From Aphanocapsa lilacina HA4352-LM1 (GTDB lineage: Bacteria; Cyanobacteriota; Cyanobacteriia; Gloeobacterales; Gloeobacteraceae): a DNA stretch of 36,078 bases. The DNA lies in contig JAHHGR010000048.1 in assembly GCA_019359725.1 (NCBI GenBank), forward strand, positions 1 through 36,078. The letters run 5' to 3'. Of the stretch, positions 21,607 to 33,085 are shown one piece after another (position 1 is the first letter of the stretch; each line of letters opens with the position of its first letter). The position numbers were made by a program, and so were the translations under genes. The notes under the pieces were generated by a model, which was not told the origin of the DNA, did no database searches, and saw only the letters and a program-made list of their open reading frames with translations.

Positions 21607-23508
21607 TCAACTTACCAGGGTGACCGCTACCCGGGTACCCTGCCCGGGGACACTTTCAAGCCGCAGGTCGGCGCCGATCCGCTCGGCGCGCTCGCGCATG
21701 CCGACCAGACCGAAGCGATCGGTACCGACGCGGTCGGGGTCGAACCCCCGACCGTCGTCGGCGACCACCAGACGCACCTGCGGGCGCTCGTAGTCGAGTT
21801 CGACGTGCACGCGATTTGCCCGGGCGTGGCGCAGGGCGTTGGAGAGGGCCTCCCCGGCGATGCGCAACAGCTGGTTTTCGGCCTCCGCCGGGAGGGCGAA
21901 GGGGGTGCCGCGCACCTCGCAGCGGGCCTCGGTGTGGTTGTCGTAGATGCTTTGCTGCAGCAGGTCAGCCAGGGCCTGACCCAGATCGCCCTGTTCGAGC
22001 AGTTGGGGCCGCAGGGCGCGCACAGAGCGGCGCGCCTCCGCCAGGCTCTGGCGCGCCAGGGTGCGGGCGCGATCGATGTGATCGCGCCCTTCGAGCGGAT
22101 CGGCGACACCTGCGTCGGTGGCCGCCTGCAGTTGGACGACGATGCCCGCCAGTCCCTGCATGAGTGTGTCGTGCAGTTCGCGGGCCATGCGGTTGCGCTC
22201 TTCGAGCACCGCCGATCGGCGGCCTTGCTCGGCCAATCGCGTCAATTGCACCGCCAGGGTGGCCTGGTGGGCAAGGGCCTGGGCCAGCTCGATCTCCTGG
22301 CTTGAAAATACCCGTTTCTCGGTGCTGCAGACGCTGAAGGAGCCGATTACCCGGTCCGCCAACACCAGCGGCACAATTACCATGGTCTGGATGCCGCCGC
22401 GCGCCGCCGCCCACTCCCGAAACGGCACACTGACCGGGTTGTTGGGAACATTCTCGAGCACCAGGCAGCGCCGGTGCAGGTAGACCTGCTGGTAGACTTC
22501 GCAGTCGTGCGCCTCACTGAGCGGTTTGCCGCAGGCGCCGGGATGGTCGGGCTGATCGGCTCCCATCAAAATGCGGCCGTGCCAGGAAGTCATGTGCATC
22601 ACCGACAGGTCGTCCTCGAAATCCGTGAGCCAGAATTCCGCCAGGGGCACCCCCAACTGGGTGGCGATGGTGGTGAGGACCTGGCCTAGAAAGCTGTCGA
22701 GCATCGGCTCCGCCGCCAGCGCCCCCAAAGTATCGACCAGCGCCTCGATCTGGCCGCGGGCCAGCAACTCGGCGCGCTTGAGGTCGCTGACGTCCTGGTG
22801 GATGAGGGCCACCTCCCGCACGGTACCGTCGGCATCTTTGATCGGATACAAAAACGCCTGCGCCCAGTGCTCCTGGCCCGCCGGATGCAGCGCGGCGGCA
22901 TTGTAGCAGATGGGCGGCATCAGCGTCGATTCGCCGGTAAAGGCCCGCTCGACGTAGGGCATGACGCCAAGCTGGATGAGCTGCGGATCGCGCAGCACCG
23001 AGTAGTCGCCGTCGATGCGATCGAAACCCCACATGCGCTTGAAGGCGTCGTTCACACTCAGCACCCGGCCGTCGAGGGCGTAGAGCACCATGCTCAAAGG
23101 CGACTGTGCGAAGAAGCGATCGAGGCGGGCCTGCGGAGCGGCAGCCTCGGGGAGCACTTCGAGGGTAACGACGGCGCCCCTGGCCCAATCGCCATCGACG
23201 AGCGCCGCGCGGGTGTAGCGGGCGGCAAAGGTGCTGCCGTTGCCGCGGATAAACCGGGCGGCGGCCGGTGGTTCCTGCAGTCCAGGCGGCGGGCAGAACG
23301 GGCATTCGCGCCAATCGCTCACCCCCAGGATGAGCCGGGCGATAAATTGGCCCACCAGCAGATGGGGGGGGTAGCCGAACAGCTCAGCCGCCGCCCGGTT
23401 GATATAGGTGCACCGCCCGCGGCGATCGACACTGAAAAGGGGCGCGGGGGCAGCGTCGAGCACCAGTCGCAAGGGCGTATCGGCAACCGGATCCTGTCTG
23501 ACAAACAT
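21607..23508 (-). CDS. Sensor histidine kinase, PAS-PAS-GAF-HisKA_3-HATPase (NarL-type)
   Basis: A 633-residue cytoplasmic kinase without clear membrane segments. The N-terminal PAS (about 12-75, VLDAAPAPLFSVDRRGRCTYIN) is followed by a second PAS with a PAC-like extension (about 130-250, VLSVNDAFKRMWGF) and a GAF domain (about 265-420). The dimerisation/phosphoacceptor helix reads RMARELHDTLMQGLAG with His446, the HisKA_3 form that pairs with NarL/LuxR-type response regulators. The ATPase domain has EALSNALRHA and VADDGRGFDP. No response-regulator gene is found in the window, so the kinase is orphan here. It lies on the same strand as, and upstream of, the RND pump. Confidence 0.93.
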   Translation of the reverse strand: MFVRQDPVADTPLRLVLDAAPAPLFSVDRRGRCTYINRAAAELFGYPPHLLVGQFIARLILGVSDWRECPFCPPPGLQEPPAAARFIRGNGSTFAARYTRAALVDGDWARGAVVTLEVLPEAAAPQARLDRFFAQSPLSMVLYALDGRVLSVNDAFKRMWGFDRIDGDYSVLRDPQLIQLGVMPYVERAFTGESTLMPPICYNAAALHPAGQEHWAQAFLYPIKDADGTVREVALIHQDVSDLKRAELLARGQIEALVDTLGALAAEPMLDSFLGQVLTTIATQLGVPLAEFWLTDFEDDLSVMHMTSWHGRILMGADQPDHPGACGKPLSEAHDCEVYQQVYLHRRCLVLENVPNNPVSVPFREWAAARGGIQTMVIVPLVLADRVIGSFSVCSTEKRVFSSQEIELAQALAHQATLAVQLTRLAEQGRRSAVLEERNRMARELHDTLMQGLAGIVVQLQAATDAGVADPLEGRDHIDRARTLARQSLAEARRSVRALRPQLLEQGDLGQALADLLQQSIYDNHTEARCEVRGTPFALPAEAENQLLRIAGEALSNALRHARANRVHVELDYERPQVRLVVADDGRGFDPDRVGTDRFGLVGMRERAERIGADLRLESVPGQGTRVAVTLVS

Positions 23509-23801
23509 ACAGTTCGACGCTGGGTAGCTTTATCTACCATAATCTAGCGACCCCGGTATCCCACCCACAAGCCGCTGCTCAGGTCTTTTCGGCCAAGAGC
23601 AGGGCACAACCGGGATCAAACAAACCGCTCGGGTAGAGGGTGATGGTCTTTGCGCCCTCGACGCGCAAAGCTTCGGACTGGGCCACAAAGGCACGGCCGC
23701 ACTGCCGGGCGGTATAGACTACTCGGAATCACGGCCTTCCCGCCGGGTGAAAAGGCCCACGGCCAGTTCCTGGGTTATGGGCACATCCGCATCGACGACA
23801 A
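23509..23801. other. Spacer with a possible gene remnant
   Basis: No complete gene is seen. On the minus strand a short open frame (from about 23718 to the stop at 23579-23581) reads CGRAFVAQSEALRVEGAK and ends in CALLLAEKT. It looks protein-like but is unrecognised, and may be the tail of a decayed gene. An imperfectly informative hairpin GGTAG/CTACC at 23523-23538 lies just upstream of the sensor kinase start and could be an operator. Confidence 0.3.
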
Positions 23802-24428
23802 CTAAGCGCTCAGCGCCAGCAGCACGACCGTCGAGCGCGCCCCGGCCCGGTAGGTGCCCGCGAGGGGGGGCGTCGGGGCGCCCGGCGATATCCTCAGGAG
23901 CAGGTCGGGCCGTATCGACGATGCGGTGCCAGACGAGCCCCGGCGGGGGGAGCGGCAGTTCGAAGTCGAGTGCCTCCCAGTAGGCGTTGAGCAGCACGTG
24001 CAGGTGCTCCCCCGCTCCCGGGTAGTGCAGGCCCAGCGCCAGGGCATGGGAATCGCCGCTCAAATCGGGCTGGTGCACCCGGACACCGTGGAGAACGGCG
24101 TAGGGGCGTTCTCCGTCCGGGGCAAAAGCCAGAATGTGCTCCAACTGCGTCAACTTCAGCGACTGGCTAAAGTGGATCAAAGCCCGGGTGAACCGCAGCG
24201 GATCGGCGTTTTTTTCCAGCACGCTCCAGTCGAACCAGCTCAGTTCGCTGTTCTGACAGTAGGCGTTGTTGTTGCCCCGCTGTGTGCGCCGCACCTCGTC
24301 GCCCATGGCGAGCATCGGCGTGCCCTGGGAGACGAACAGCACCGTCAGACAATTTTTGATCTGCCGCAGCTGCAGCGCCTCGATCTCGCGATCGTCCGTG
24401 GGGCCTTCGACGCCGCAGTTCCAGAGTG
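23802..24428 (-). pseudogene. glgX: C-terminal fragment of glycogen debranching enzyme GlgX, frameshifted
   Basis: The minus strand encodes the last third of a GlgX-type isoamylase: [47 protein letters not shown], then a C-terminal sheet domain. Everything before WNCG (about 450-500 residues, including the nucleophile and general acid) is absent, so the fragment cannot be active. Near the 3' end the frame must shift to keep homology: [18 protein letters not shown] is in one frame, while [18 protein letters not shown] and the stop at 23802 are in another. The switch falls at a run of seven G at 23864-23870. An open frame continues to 23719 without the shift. It lies upstream of, and divergent from, phosphoglucomutase, suggesting a former glycogen locus. 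Confidence 0.85.
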
Positions 24429-24437
24429 TCGGCCTCA

Positions 24438-24461
24438 GAGGACGCCGGCAGCGGCGTCCTC
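24438..24461. repeat. Perfect 10-bp hairpin at the break point of the glgX remnant
   Basis: GAGGACGCCG at 24438-24447 and its exact complement at 24452-24461 flank a GCAG loop. It lies about ten bases from where GlgX homology stops. There is no T run on either side, so it is not an obvious terminator; it may be a recombination scar or a small palindromic repeat. Confidence 0.5.
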
Positions 24462-24513
24462 GAATCGGTGTAAGGTTAACGACAGGAGCCAGCCGAGCCG
24501 ACCGGTACGATGA

Positions 24514-27571
<3,058 letters not shown>

Positions 27572-27702
27572 GGCGATGAGTTTCGCCGCCGGTGGAGAGC
27601 GCCGGTTGCCCTCGGGGCGTTCCCCCCGGGCAAATCGCCGCCGCACAGTCTGGCACCCGCAAATCGAGGCTCTAGAATAAGGTGCAAACCTGCCGCTGTG
27701 CC

Positions 27703-28665
27703 ATGGTCGCCTCCGCCCCCGTGCTTTTTGAACGCAAACAGGTATTTGCGCTGGATCTGCCCTTCGCTCAGCAGATCCGGCTTATCAATCACCGCTTCGA
27801 ACCGCGCTGGCGCCATGCGGAACAGGAGGTGACGATCCTGACGGGCCTGCACGGCGACGAGCTGGATGGCGGCTATATCTGCCACCGGCTGTCGCAGTTT
27901 TTGCAGCGGCTGCCGGTGGGCTGGCGGCTGGAGGGGGCCGTCAATCTGCTGCCCAGCGCCAACCCGCTGGCGGGCAGTCTGGGGGAGCGCTTCGTGCCGG
28001 AGGCGGGCAGCGATCTCAACCGCATCTTTCCCGGCGATCCCGACGGCAGCGAGTGGGAGCGTCTGGCGGCGGCCATCTTTGCCATCGCCGGCCGCTCGAC
28101 CGCCTGCTTCGACATCCATAGCTCCAACAGCTTTCTGGAGGAATTGCCCCAGGTGCGGGTGGTCCACGAGCCACGCCTCATCGAGTGGGCCAATTGCCTC
28201 GGCCTCGATGTGGTCTGGAGCCATTCTCAGCACAACTGGATCGCAGGCACGGTCGCCCAGGCGCTTTTCGAGCGGGGAGTCCCGGCCCTGGTGATCGAAC
28301 TGGGGACAGGCCGCCGCATCCACCGGGGTCATTGCGAGCGCGTCTTTCAAGGAATTTTGCAGTGGATGCTCGCCGTCGGCGTGCTGAGCGGCGGACCGGT
28401 CGTCGCTGCCCCCAACCGGCCGCTGCAGGCGAGCGAGTTCAACATCGTCTACATCAACGCCGAGACGGGTGGTCTGTTCTTGCCGCGCCCGTCGCTCAAC
28501 CTGGGGGAACGCCTCAAGCGCGGCAGCCGCGTGGGCCAGGTGATCGACCCGCTGAGCGGCCAGGAGGCGGAAGTGATTGCGCCGCTCGACGGCCATCTAT
28601 TCACGCTGCGGGTGCATCCGCTGGTCTACGCCGGGTCGCTGGTGGCCCGGCTGGTGCACCTCTAA
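27703..28665 (+). CDS. Succinylglutamate desuccinylase/aspartoacylase family zinc hydrolase
   Basis: A 320-residue M14-like zinc deacylase. Zinc ligands His50 and Glu53 (GLHGDE), His139 (DIHSSNSF) and the catalytic Glu199 (LVIELGTG) are all present, as is the substrate-phosphate/carboxylate motif GSDLNRIFPGD. The C-terminal beta domain carries the GRxVxxxPxxGxxxEV-like section (VGQVIDPLSGQEAEVIAP). Substrate is unknown; related enzymes remove acyl groups from amino-acid derivatives. The ATG at 27703 is used; a GTG at 27682 would add seven residues. The next gene starts three bases after its stop and is a divergent paralogue. Confidence 0.88.
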   Translation: MVASAPVLFERKQVFALDLPFAQQIRLINHRFEPRWRHAEQEVTILTGLHGDELDGGYICHRLSQFLQRLPVGWRLEGAVNLLPSANPLAGSLGERFVPEAGSDLNRIFPGDPDGSEWERLAAAIFAIAGRSTACFDIHSSNSFLEELPQVRVVHEPRLIEWANCLGLDVVWSHSQHNWIAGTVAQALFERGVPALVIELGTGRRIHRGHCERVFQGILQWMLAVGVLSGGPVVAAPNRPLQASEFNIVYINAETGGLFLPRPSLNLGERLKRGSRVGQVIDPLSGQEAEVIAPLDGHLFTLRVHPLVYAGSLVARLVHL

Positions 28666-28668
28666 ACT

Positions 28669-29643
28669 ATGCAAAAATCCCTCGGGCCTTTGCTTGTCCC
28701 CTTTGGCGGTCCGCTCAACGTCGCGATGCAGGAGTTCGGCCGCGGCCGGCCGGTACTGAGCGTCGTGGGCGGCCTGCACGGCGATGCCTACAACGGTGTC
28801 TACACCTGCCACCTGCTCATCGAGTGGCTCAGGCGCCAGGAGCTGCGCCAGGGGCCTTACCAGTTGCGGGGCAAGGTGCGGGTGCTTCCGGCCGTAAACC
28901 CGCCGGGGCTGCTGCTGGCCAGCCGCCACTGGCCCTTCGACAACACCGACCTCGACCGGGTCTTCCCGGGCTACGCCCAGGGGGAGACCACCCAGCGGCT
29001 GGCCAGCTGGGTCTTCGAGCAGGTGCGCCACTCCGACTGCTGCGTCGAACTGCACGGGCCTGAGAACCACCTGGCCGAATGGCCCCGGGTACAGGTCTAC
29101 CATAGCCAGCCGCGCGCCCTCGACCTGGCCCAGATCCTCGGGCTGCCGGTCGTCTGGGTGCGCCGCCGCTCCACCGCCAAGACGGCCCACTGCTACGAGT
29201 TGCCGGTGCGCACCCAGGGCACCCTCGCCCACAACCTCTCCCAGGCGGGGGTGGATGTGCTGGTAATCCGCGCCGGGGGCGGCCAGGCGATCGAGCCTGA
29301 GTACTGCACCCGGGTCTTCGCGGGGCTGGTGCGCCTGATGCTGCATATGGGGATCGTCCTCGGCCCGCCGCCGGAACCGCCCGGAACGGCATCCCCCCGG
29401 GTGGTGACGGGTACTGCTGTGCAACCGGTGCACTGCCGGACGCCGGGGTTGTTCGTGCCCGCAGCGGTCCTGGGCGAGAGTCTCGCCGAGGGTGAGGTGC
29501 TCGCTCAGGTGGTCGATCCGTTGCGCGGCGAGACCCTGGAGCGGGTGCACACCACCGAGCCGGGATTGCTGATTGCCCTGCGCACCCATCCGGTCGTCAT
29601 GCAGGGTGCGCTGGTGGCCTGCCTGGTGCGCGACGGCCATTAA
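28669..29643 (+). CDS. Aspartoacylase-family paralogue lacking catalytic residues (probable pseudoenzyme)
   Basis: A 324-residue protein clearly homologous to its upstream neighbour over the full length (GLHGDAYNGVYTCHLL, TDLDRVFPGYAQGE, CCVELHGPENH, then a C-terminal beta domain VLAQVVDPLRGETLE). Key residues have changed: the zinc ligand Glu is Ala40 (HGDA rather than HGDE), and the catalytic Glu is Arg201 (LVIRAGGG rather than LVIELGTG). His37 and His129 are retained. The DLNR motif has become DLDR. The frame is intact and codon use normal, so the gene is maintained rather than decaying. It probably forms a complex with, or regulates, the active upstream paralogue; a changed chemistry is the alternative. 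Confidence 0.85.
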   Translation: MQKSLGPLLVPFGGPLNVAMQEFGRGRPVLSVVGGLHGDAYNGVYTCHLLIEWLRRQELRQGPYQLRGKVRVLPAVNPPGLLLASRHWPFDNTDLDRVFPGYAQGETTQRLASWVFEQVRHSDCCVELHGPENHLAEWPRVQVYHSQPRALDLAQILGLPVVWVRRRSTAKTAHCYELPVRTQGTLAHNLSQAGVDVLVIRAGGGQAIEPEYCTRVFAGLVRLMLHMGIVLGPPPEPPGTASPRVVTGTAVQPVHCRTPGLFVPAAVLGESLAEGEVLAQVVDPLRGETLERVHTTEPGLLIALRTHPVVMQGALVACLVRDGH

Positions 29644-29658
29644 TGACTTTGTCGGCGA

Positions 29659-29685
29659 TGTCGAAATAGCCGCCCCTCGCCCGTC
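29659..29685 (+). promoter_or_regulatory. ECF42-type autoregulatory promoter
   Basis: TGTCGA at 29659-29664 and CGTC at 29682-29685 are separated by 17 bases, the arrangement reported for ECF42 sigma-factor target promoters (-35 TGTCGA, -10 CGTC). It lies upstream of the DGPF gene whose operon encodes an ECF42 sigma factor, where autoregulation is expected. The motif match is exact; the consensus is recalled from published work rather than derived here. Confidence 0.75.
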
Positions 29686-29748
29686 TTAGAATTGAGCGCG
29701 GCAGACGGGCCGTGCGGCAAACCAAATCGCAAACACCGGAGTACAACC

Positions 29749-30102
29749 ATGCAGTACATGATCATGACCTACGAAGAACCGGCGGCTTTTGAAGCGCGCA
29801 CCGACACCCACAAAAGCCAGGCGTACTGGGGAGCCTGGGCGGCCTACGCCCAGACGCTCCAAGAATCCGGCGTCATGGTCGGTGGTAGTGGGCTACAGCC
29901 GCCCCACGCCGGTACGACCCTGCGCTTGCAAAACGGCCAGCGGCAGATCCAGGACGGCCCCTACGCCGACACCAAAGAACAACTGGGCGGCTACTTCGTG
30001 ATCGAAGTGCCTGATCTCGACAGCGCCCTCGATTGGGCGGCGCGCTGCCCCGCCGCGGCGGGCGGCGCCGTCGAGGTCCGGCCGGTGCTGGTGATGGGCT
30101 AG
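29749..30102 (+). CDS. DGPF/YCII domain protein
   Basis: A 117-residue YCII-related (DGPF) protein: it starts MQYMIMTYEEPAAFEAR and contains the diagnostic QIQDGPYADTKEQLGGYFVIEV near residues 65-85. Proteins of this family accompany ECF42 sigma factors in many bacteria, and are their typical regulon members; their chemistry is unknown. The ATG at 29749 has GGAG at 29738-29741; the longer open frame upstream covers the promoter and is not used. The sigma gene starts 11 bases after its stop. Confidence 0.92.
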   Translation: MQYMIMTYEEPAAFEARTDTHKSQAYWGAWAAYAQTLQESGVMVGGSGLQPPHAGTTLRLQNGQRQIQDGPYADTKEQLGGYFVIEVPDLDSALDWAARCPAAAGGAVEVRPVLVMG

Positions 30103-30113
30103 AGCCAAGGGCG

Positions 30114-31376
30114 ATGGTGAACCCCTCCCAGACGGTCGAATTCGTGGCGCGGACCTCCTACGGTCGGCTGGTCGCCTATCTCGCGGTGCGCTCGCGCGAT
30201 CTGACGGCGGCCGAGGATGCCCTGGGCGATGCGTTTCGCGCCGCCCTTGAGACCTGGCCCCGCGACGGTGTCCCCCACAAGCCCGAAGCCTGGTTGCTCG
30301 CGGTGGCGCGCCGGCGGCTCATCGACGAGGCCCGGCGCGCCAGGGTCAGAGCCGATGCGGCCCCGGCGCTCTGGCAACTGGCCGAGCAGGCCCAGGCGGA
30401 CTCCGAGCGGGACGCCTTCCCGGACGACCGGCTGAAGTTGCTGTTCATCTGCGCGCACCCGGCGATTGCCGCCGGGGCGCGCACGCCGCTGATGCTGCAG
30501 ACGGTGCTCGGTCTTGACGCGGTCCGGATCGCCGGGGCGTTCCTGGTCGCCCCGGCAGCGATGGGTCAGCGCCTCGTGCGCGCCAAAGCCAAAATCCGCG
30601 ACGCCGGAATCGCCTTTGCGGTGCCTGATCAAAGGGAACTCCCGGCACGACTGGGTTCGGTGATGGAAGCGATTTACGCGGCCTACGGCACAGGCTGGGA
30701 GGATATGGCAGGCACCGACCCGCGCCGCCGGGGCCTGGCGGCGGAGGCGATCTGGCTTTCGCGCGTCCTGGTCGGGCTGATGCCCGAGGTGCCCGAGGCG
30801 CGCGGTTTGCTCGCCCTGATGCTCCACTGCGAAGCGCGGCGGGGAGCGCGGCGGACCCCAGGGGGCGCGTATGTCCCGCTTTTAGAGCAGGATGTAACGC
30901 TCTGGTCGCAGCCGATGCTGGCGGAAGCCGAGCAGGAACTGGCCAGGGCCGCCACCCACCGCTCCATCGGCCGCTATCAGCTCGAAGCGGCTATTCAGTC
31001 GGTGCACGCCCAGCGGGCGGTCACCGGTCGCACGGACTGGCAGGCCGTGGCGCTGCTTTACGAGCATCTGGTTGCCCTGACCCCGGCGTTGGGTGCGCAA
31101 GTAAGCCGCGCTGCCGCCCTTGCGCAGGTGAGCGGTCCTGCCGCCGGCCTGGCGGCTCTTGAAGCTGTCGCTCCCGAACTGACCGTCACCTATCAGCCCT
31201 ACTGGGCCGTGCGCGCCCATCTGCTCGCCCGGCTGGACAGGCGTGCGGAGGCTCAAGATGCCTACATCCGTGCCATCGGACTCAGCGAGGACGCCCACGT
31301 GCGCCAGTTTCTGGTCAAGAAGCTTGCTTCAGTTGCCGGTTCTGAAGCAGCTCCGCCCAGATATATCCCGCGGTGA
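30114..31376 (+). CDS. ECF42 sigma factor with C-terminal DUF6596/TPR-like extension
   Basis: A 420-residue extracytoplasmic-function sigma factor. Region 2 (residues about 5-75) includes RDLTAAEDALGDAFRAALETWP and WLLAVARRRLIDEARR; region 4 (about 115-165) includes LMLQTVLGLDAVRIAGAFLV. The C-terminal 240 residues form the helical extension typical of ECF42 (AIYAAYGTGW, LAAEAIWLSRVLVGLMPEVPE, LMLHCEARR, GRYQLEAAIQSVHA), which replaces an anti-sigma partner and is required for activity in studied members. The ATG at 30114 is chosen because the upstream extension overlaps the YCII gene and has no sigma homology. It is co-transcribed with the DGPF gene. Confidence 0.94.
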   Translation: MVNPSQTVEFVARTSYGRLVAYLAVRSRDLTAAEDALGDAFRAALETWPRDGVPHKPEAWLLAVARRRLIDEARRARVRADAAPALWQLAEQAQADSERDAFPDDRLKLLFICAHPAIAAGARTPLMLQTVLGLDAVRIAGAFLVAPAAMGQRLVRAKAKIRDAGIAFAVPDQRELPARLGSVMEAIYAAYGTGWEDMAGTDPRRRGLAAEAIWLSRVLVGLMPEVPEARGLLALMLHCEARRGARRTPGGAYVPLLEQDVTLWSQPMLAEAEQELARAATHRSIGRYQLEAAIQSVHAQRAVTGRTDWQAVALLYEHLVALTPALGAQVSRAAALAQVSGPAAGLAALEAVAPELTVTYQPYWAVRAHLLARLDRRAEAQDAYIRAIGLSEDAHVRQFLVKKLASVAGSEAAPPRYIPR

Positions 31377-31490
31377 GCACATCGCAGTTGCGTGCCGGGC
31401 GTGCGGCAAGCAAAGGTTTGTCCGGCAGACATGAATTTTTGACCCTGTGCTAGTCTGCTGGGCAGGATGGTCGCACACGGGGAGACAGCA

Positions 31491-32219
31491 ATGAGTGAAC
31501 CAAGCACGGCCGCACCGGCGCTTCCGGCCGACTGGCCGCCTGGGGTGACTTTGCCCCCTCCCGATTTGTGGAGCGACGAACCCCCGATGGAGAGCGACCG
31601 CCACCGCACGCAGATGGAGATCTTGATCCATTCGGCAGAAAGCTGGTTTGCTGATCGCCAAGATTTTTACGCCACTGGCAACCTGACCATCTATTACAGT
31701 CCTAACCAGCGCAAATCCGAAGACTTTCGCGGGCCGGATTTCTTTTTGGTGCTCGGGGTCGAGCGCCGGGAGCGCAGAAGCTGGATTGTCTGGCACGAGG
31801 ACGGCCGCTACCCGAATGTCATTGTCGAAATCCTCTCCCTCTCCACAGCCGATGTGGACAGGGGCTTGAAAAAAGCAATCTACTCGCTGACCTTCCGGAC
31901 CCCGGAGTACTATCTGTTCGATCCGGACGGTCTGGAATTGCAGGGATTTCACCTGGTGGACGGGCGGTACGAGGCTTTGCAGCCCGAGGCAAACGGACAG
32001 CTTTGGAGCCGGCAGATGGGGGTGTTTCTGGGCGTACAGCAGAGCCGCCTGCGCTTTTTTGCCCCGGACGGGACACTGGTGCTGTTGCCCGCAGAGCGAG
32101 CCGAGCAAGAAAGGCAGCGGACTGAGCAGGAGCGGCAGCGGGCCGAGGCGGCGCTCCAGGAGGCCTCGCGCCTGCGCGAGCGCCTGCAGGCTCTGGGTAT
32201 CGACCCGGACACCCTTTGA
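31491..32219 (+). CDS. Uma2/DUF820 family putative endonuclease
   Basis: A 242-residue Uma2 protein with the PD-(D/E)xK fold common in cyanobacteria. The core has GPDFFLVLGVERR (Asp), PNVIVEILSLST (Glu) and RGLKKAIY (Lys), so the catalytic triad is intact. TPEYYLFDPDG follows. The last 45 residues form a charged Gln/Glu/Arg coiled coil (ERAEQERQRTEQERQRAE repeats), a frequent tail in this family. The ATG at 31491 has GGGGAG about ten bases upstream; the in-frame ATG at 31467 adds eight residues without support. The biological role of Uma2 proteins is unsettled. Confidence 0.88.
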   Translation: MSEPSTAAPALPADWPPGVTLPPPDLWSDEPPMESDRHRTQMEILIHSAESWFADRQDFYATGNLTIYYSPNQRKSEDFRGPDFFLVLGVERRERRSWIVWHEDGRYPNVIVEILSLSTADVDRGLKKAIYSLTFRTPEYYLFDPDGLELQGFHLVDGRYEALQPEANGQLWSRQMGVFLGVQQSRLRFFAPDGTLVLLPAERAEQERQRTEQERQRAEAALQEASRLRERLQALGIDPDTL

Positions 32220-32364
32220 CCCAGGGTGGCGAGGGTGGCGGCTGCAAGCCCGGCCTTTTCCTTACCGCGATGCCCAGGCGCGGTCCCTCCACGAAAAGAT
32301 AGATGCGCAGTCACGTTTTCGTGCGCTTGATCGAAGCAGTACAGGGCGTATCTTCGGAGGTGAC

Positions 32365-33081
32365 GTGTTCGTTCCCCCCTTCGGGCCGTTTGAGCCCCCA
32401 GTGGGTCTTTTGGCCCAACAAACCGACGACTACCAGATCCGCAGGCAACGGATGGTCGACCAGCAGCTTCGTCTGCGCGGCATCGAAGCGCAGGCGGTGC
32501 TCGCGGCGATGGCGAAGGTGCCTCGCCATCGCTTCGTCCCGCCGCCCCTCACCCGGCAAGCCTACGAGGACAGGCCGCTGCCCATCGGGTATGGCCAGAC
32601 GATTTCCCAGCCATTTATCGTTGCCTACATGAGCGAAGCCGCCCGCATCACACCGGGTGCGAAGGTGCTCGAAATCGGCACCGGCTCCGGTTATCAGGCC
32701 GCCGTGCTCGCAGAAATAGCGGCAGAAGTATATACTGTCGAAATCGTGCCGGAACTGGCCAGGCAGGCGGAGCGCACCCTGCGGGAACTGGGCTACCGCA
32801 ATGTGCGCGTGAGGAGCGGGGACGGTTACCAGGGCTGGCCACAGCACGCCCCGTTTGATGCGATCGTGGTCACCGCCGCCCCGGAGCGCATCCCACAGCC
32901 GCTCATCGACCAGCTCGCGGTGCACGGCCGGTTGATCGTCCCGGTGGGAACCCAGTCGGAAGATCAGCGGATGACGGTATTGACCAGAACGCCTGGCGGC
33001 ATCATCGAGCAAAAAACATTTCCGGTACGCTTTGTGCCGCTAACCCGAGAGAAACCTAAGGAATATCAACCCTACCGATGA
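32365..33081 (+). CDS. pcm: Protein-L-isoaspartate O-methyltransferase
   Basis: A 238-residue SAM-dependent repair enzyme that methylates isoaspartyl residues in aged proteins. It shows MVDQQLRLRGIEAQAVLAAM, VPRHRFVPP, the active-site GYGQTISQPFIVAYM and the SAM loop VLEIGTGSGYQAA (Glu103 region), then DGYQGW and FDAIVVTAAPERIP. The GTG at 32365 is chosen because GGAGG at 32356-32360 lies just upstream, though the spacing of four bases is short. An ATG at 32452 (MVDQQL) would give the minimal enzyme. The open frame extends back to 32059 within the Uma2 gene, but that part is not protein-like. Confidence 0.9.
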   Translation: MFVPPFGPFEPPVGLLAQQTDDYQIRRQRMVDQQLRLRGIEAQAVLAAMAKVPRHRFVPPPLTRQAYEDRPLPIGYGQTISQPFIVAYMSEAARITPGAKVLEIGTGSGYQAAVLAEIAAEVYTVEIVPELARQAERTLRELGYRNVRVRSGDGYQGWPQHAPFDAIVVTAAPERIPQPLIDQLAVHGRLIVPVGTQSEDQRMTVLTRTPGGIIEQKTFPVRFVPLTREKPKEYQPYR

Positions 33082-33085
33082 GCCG

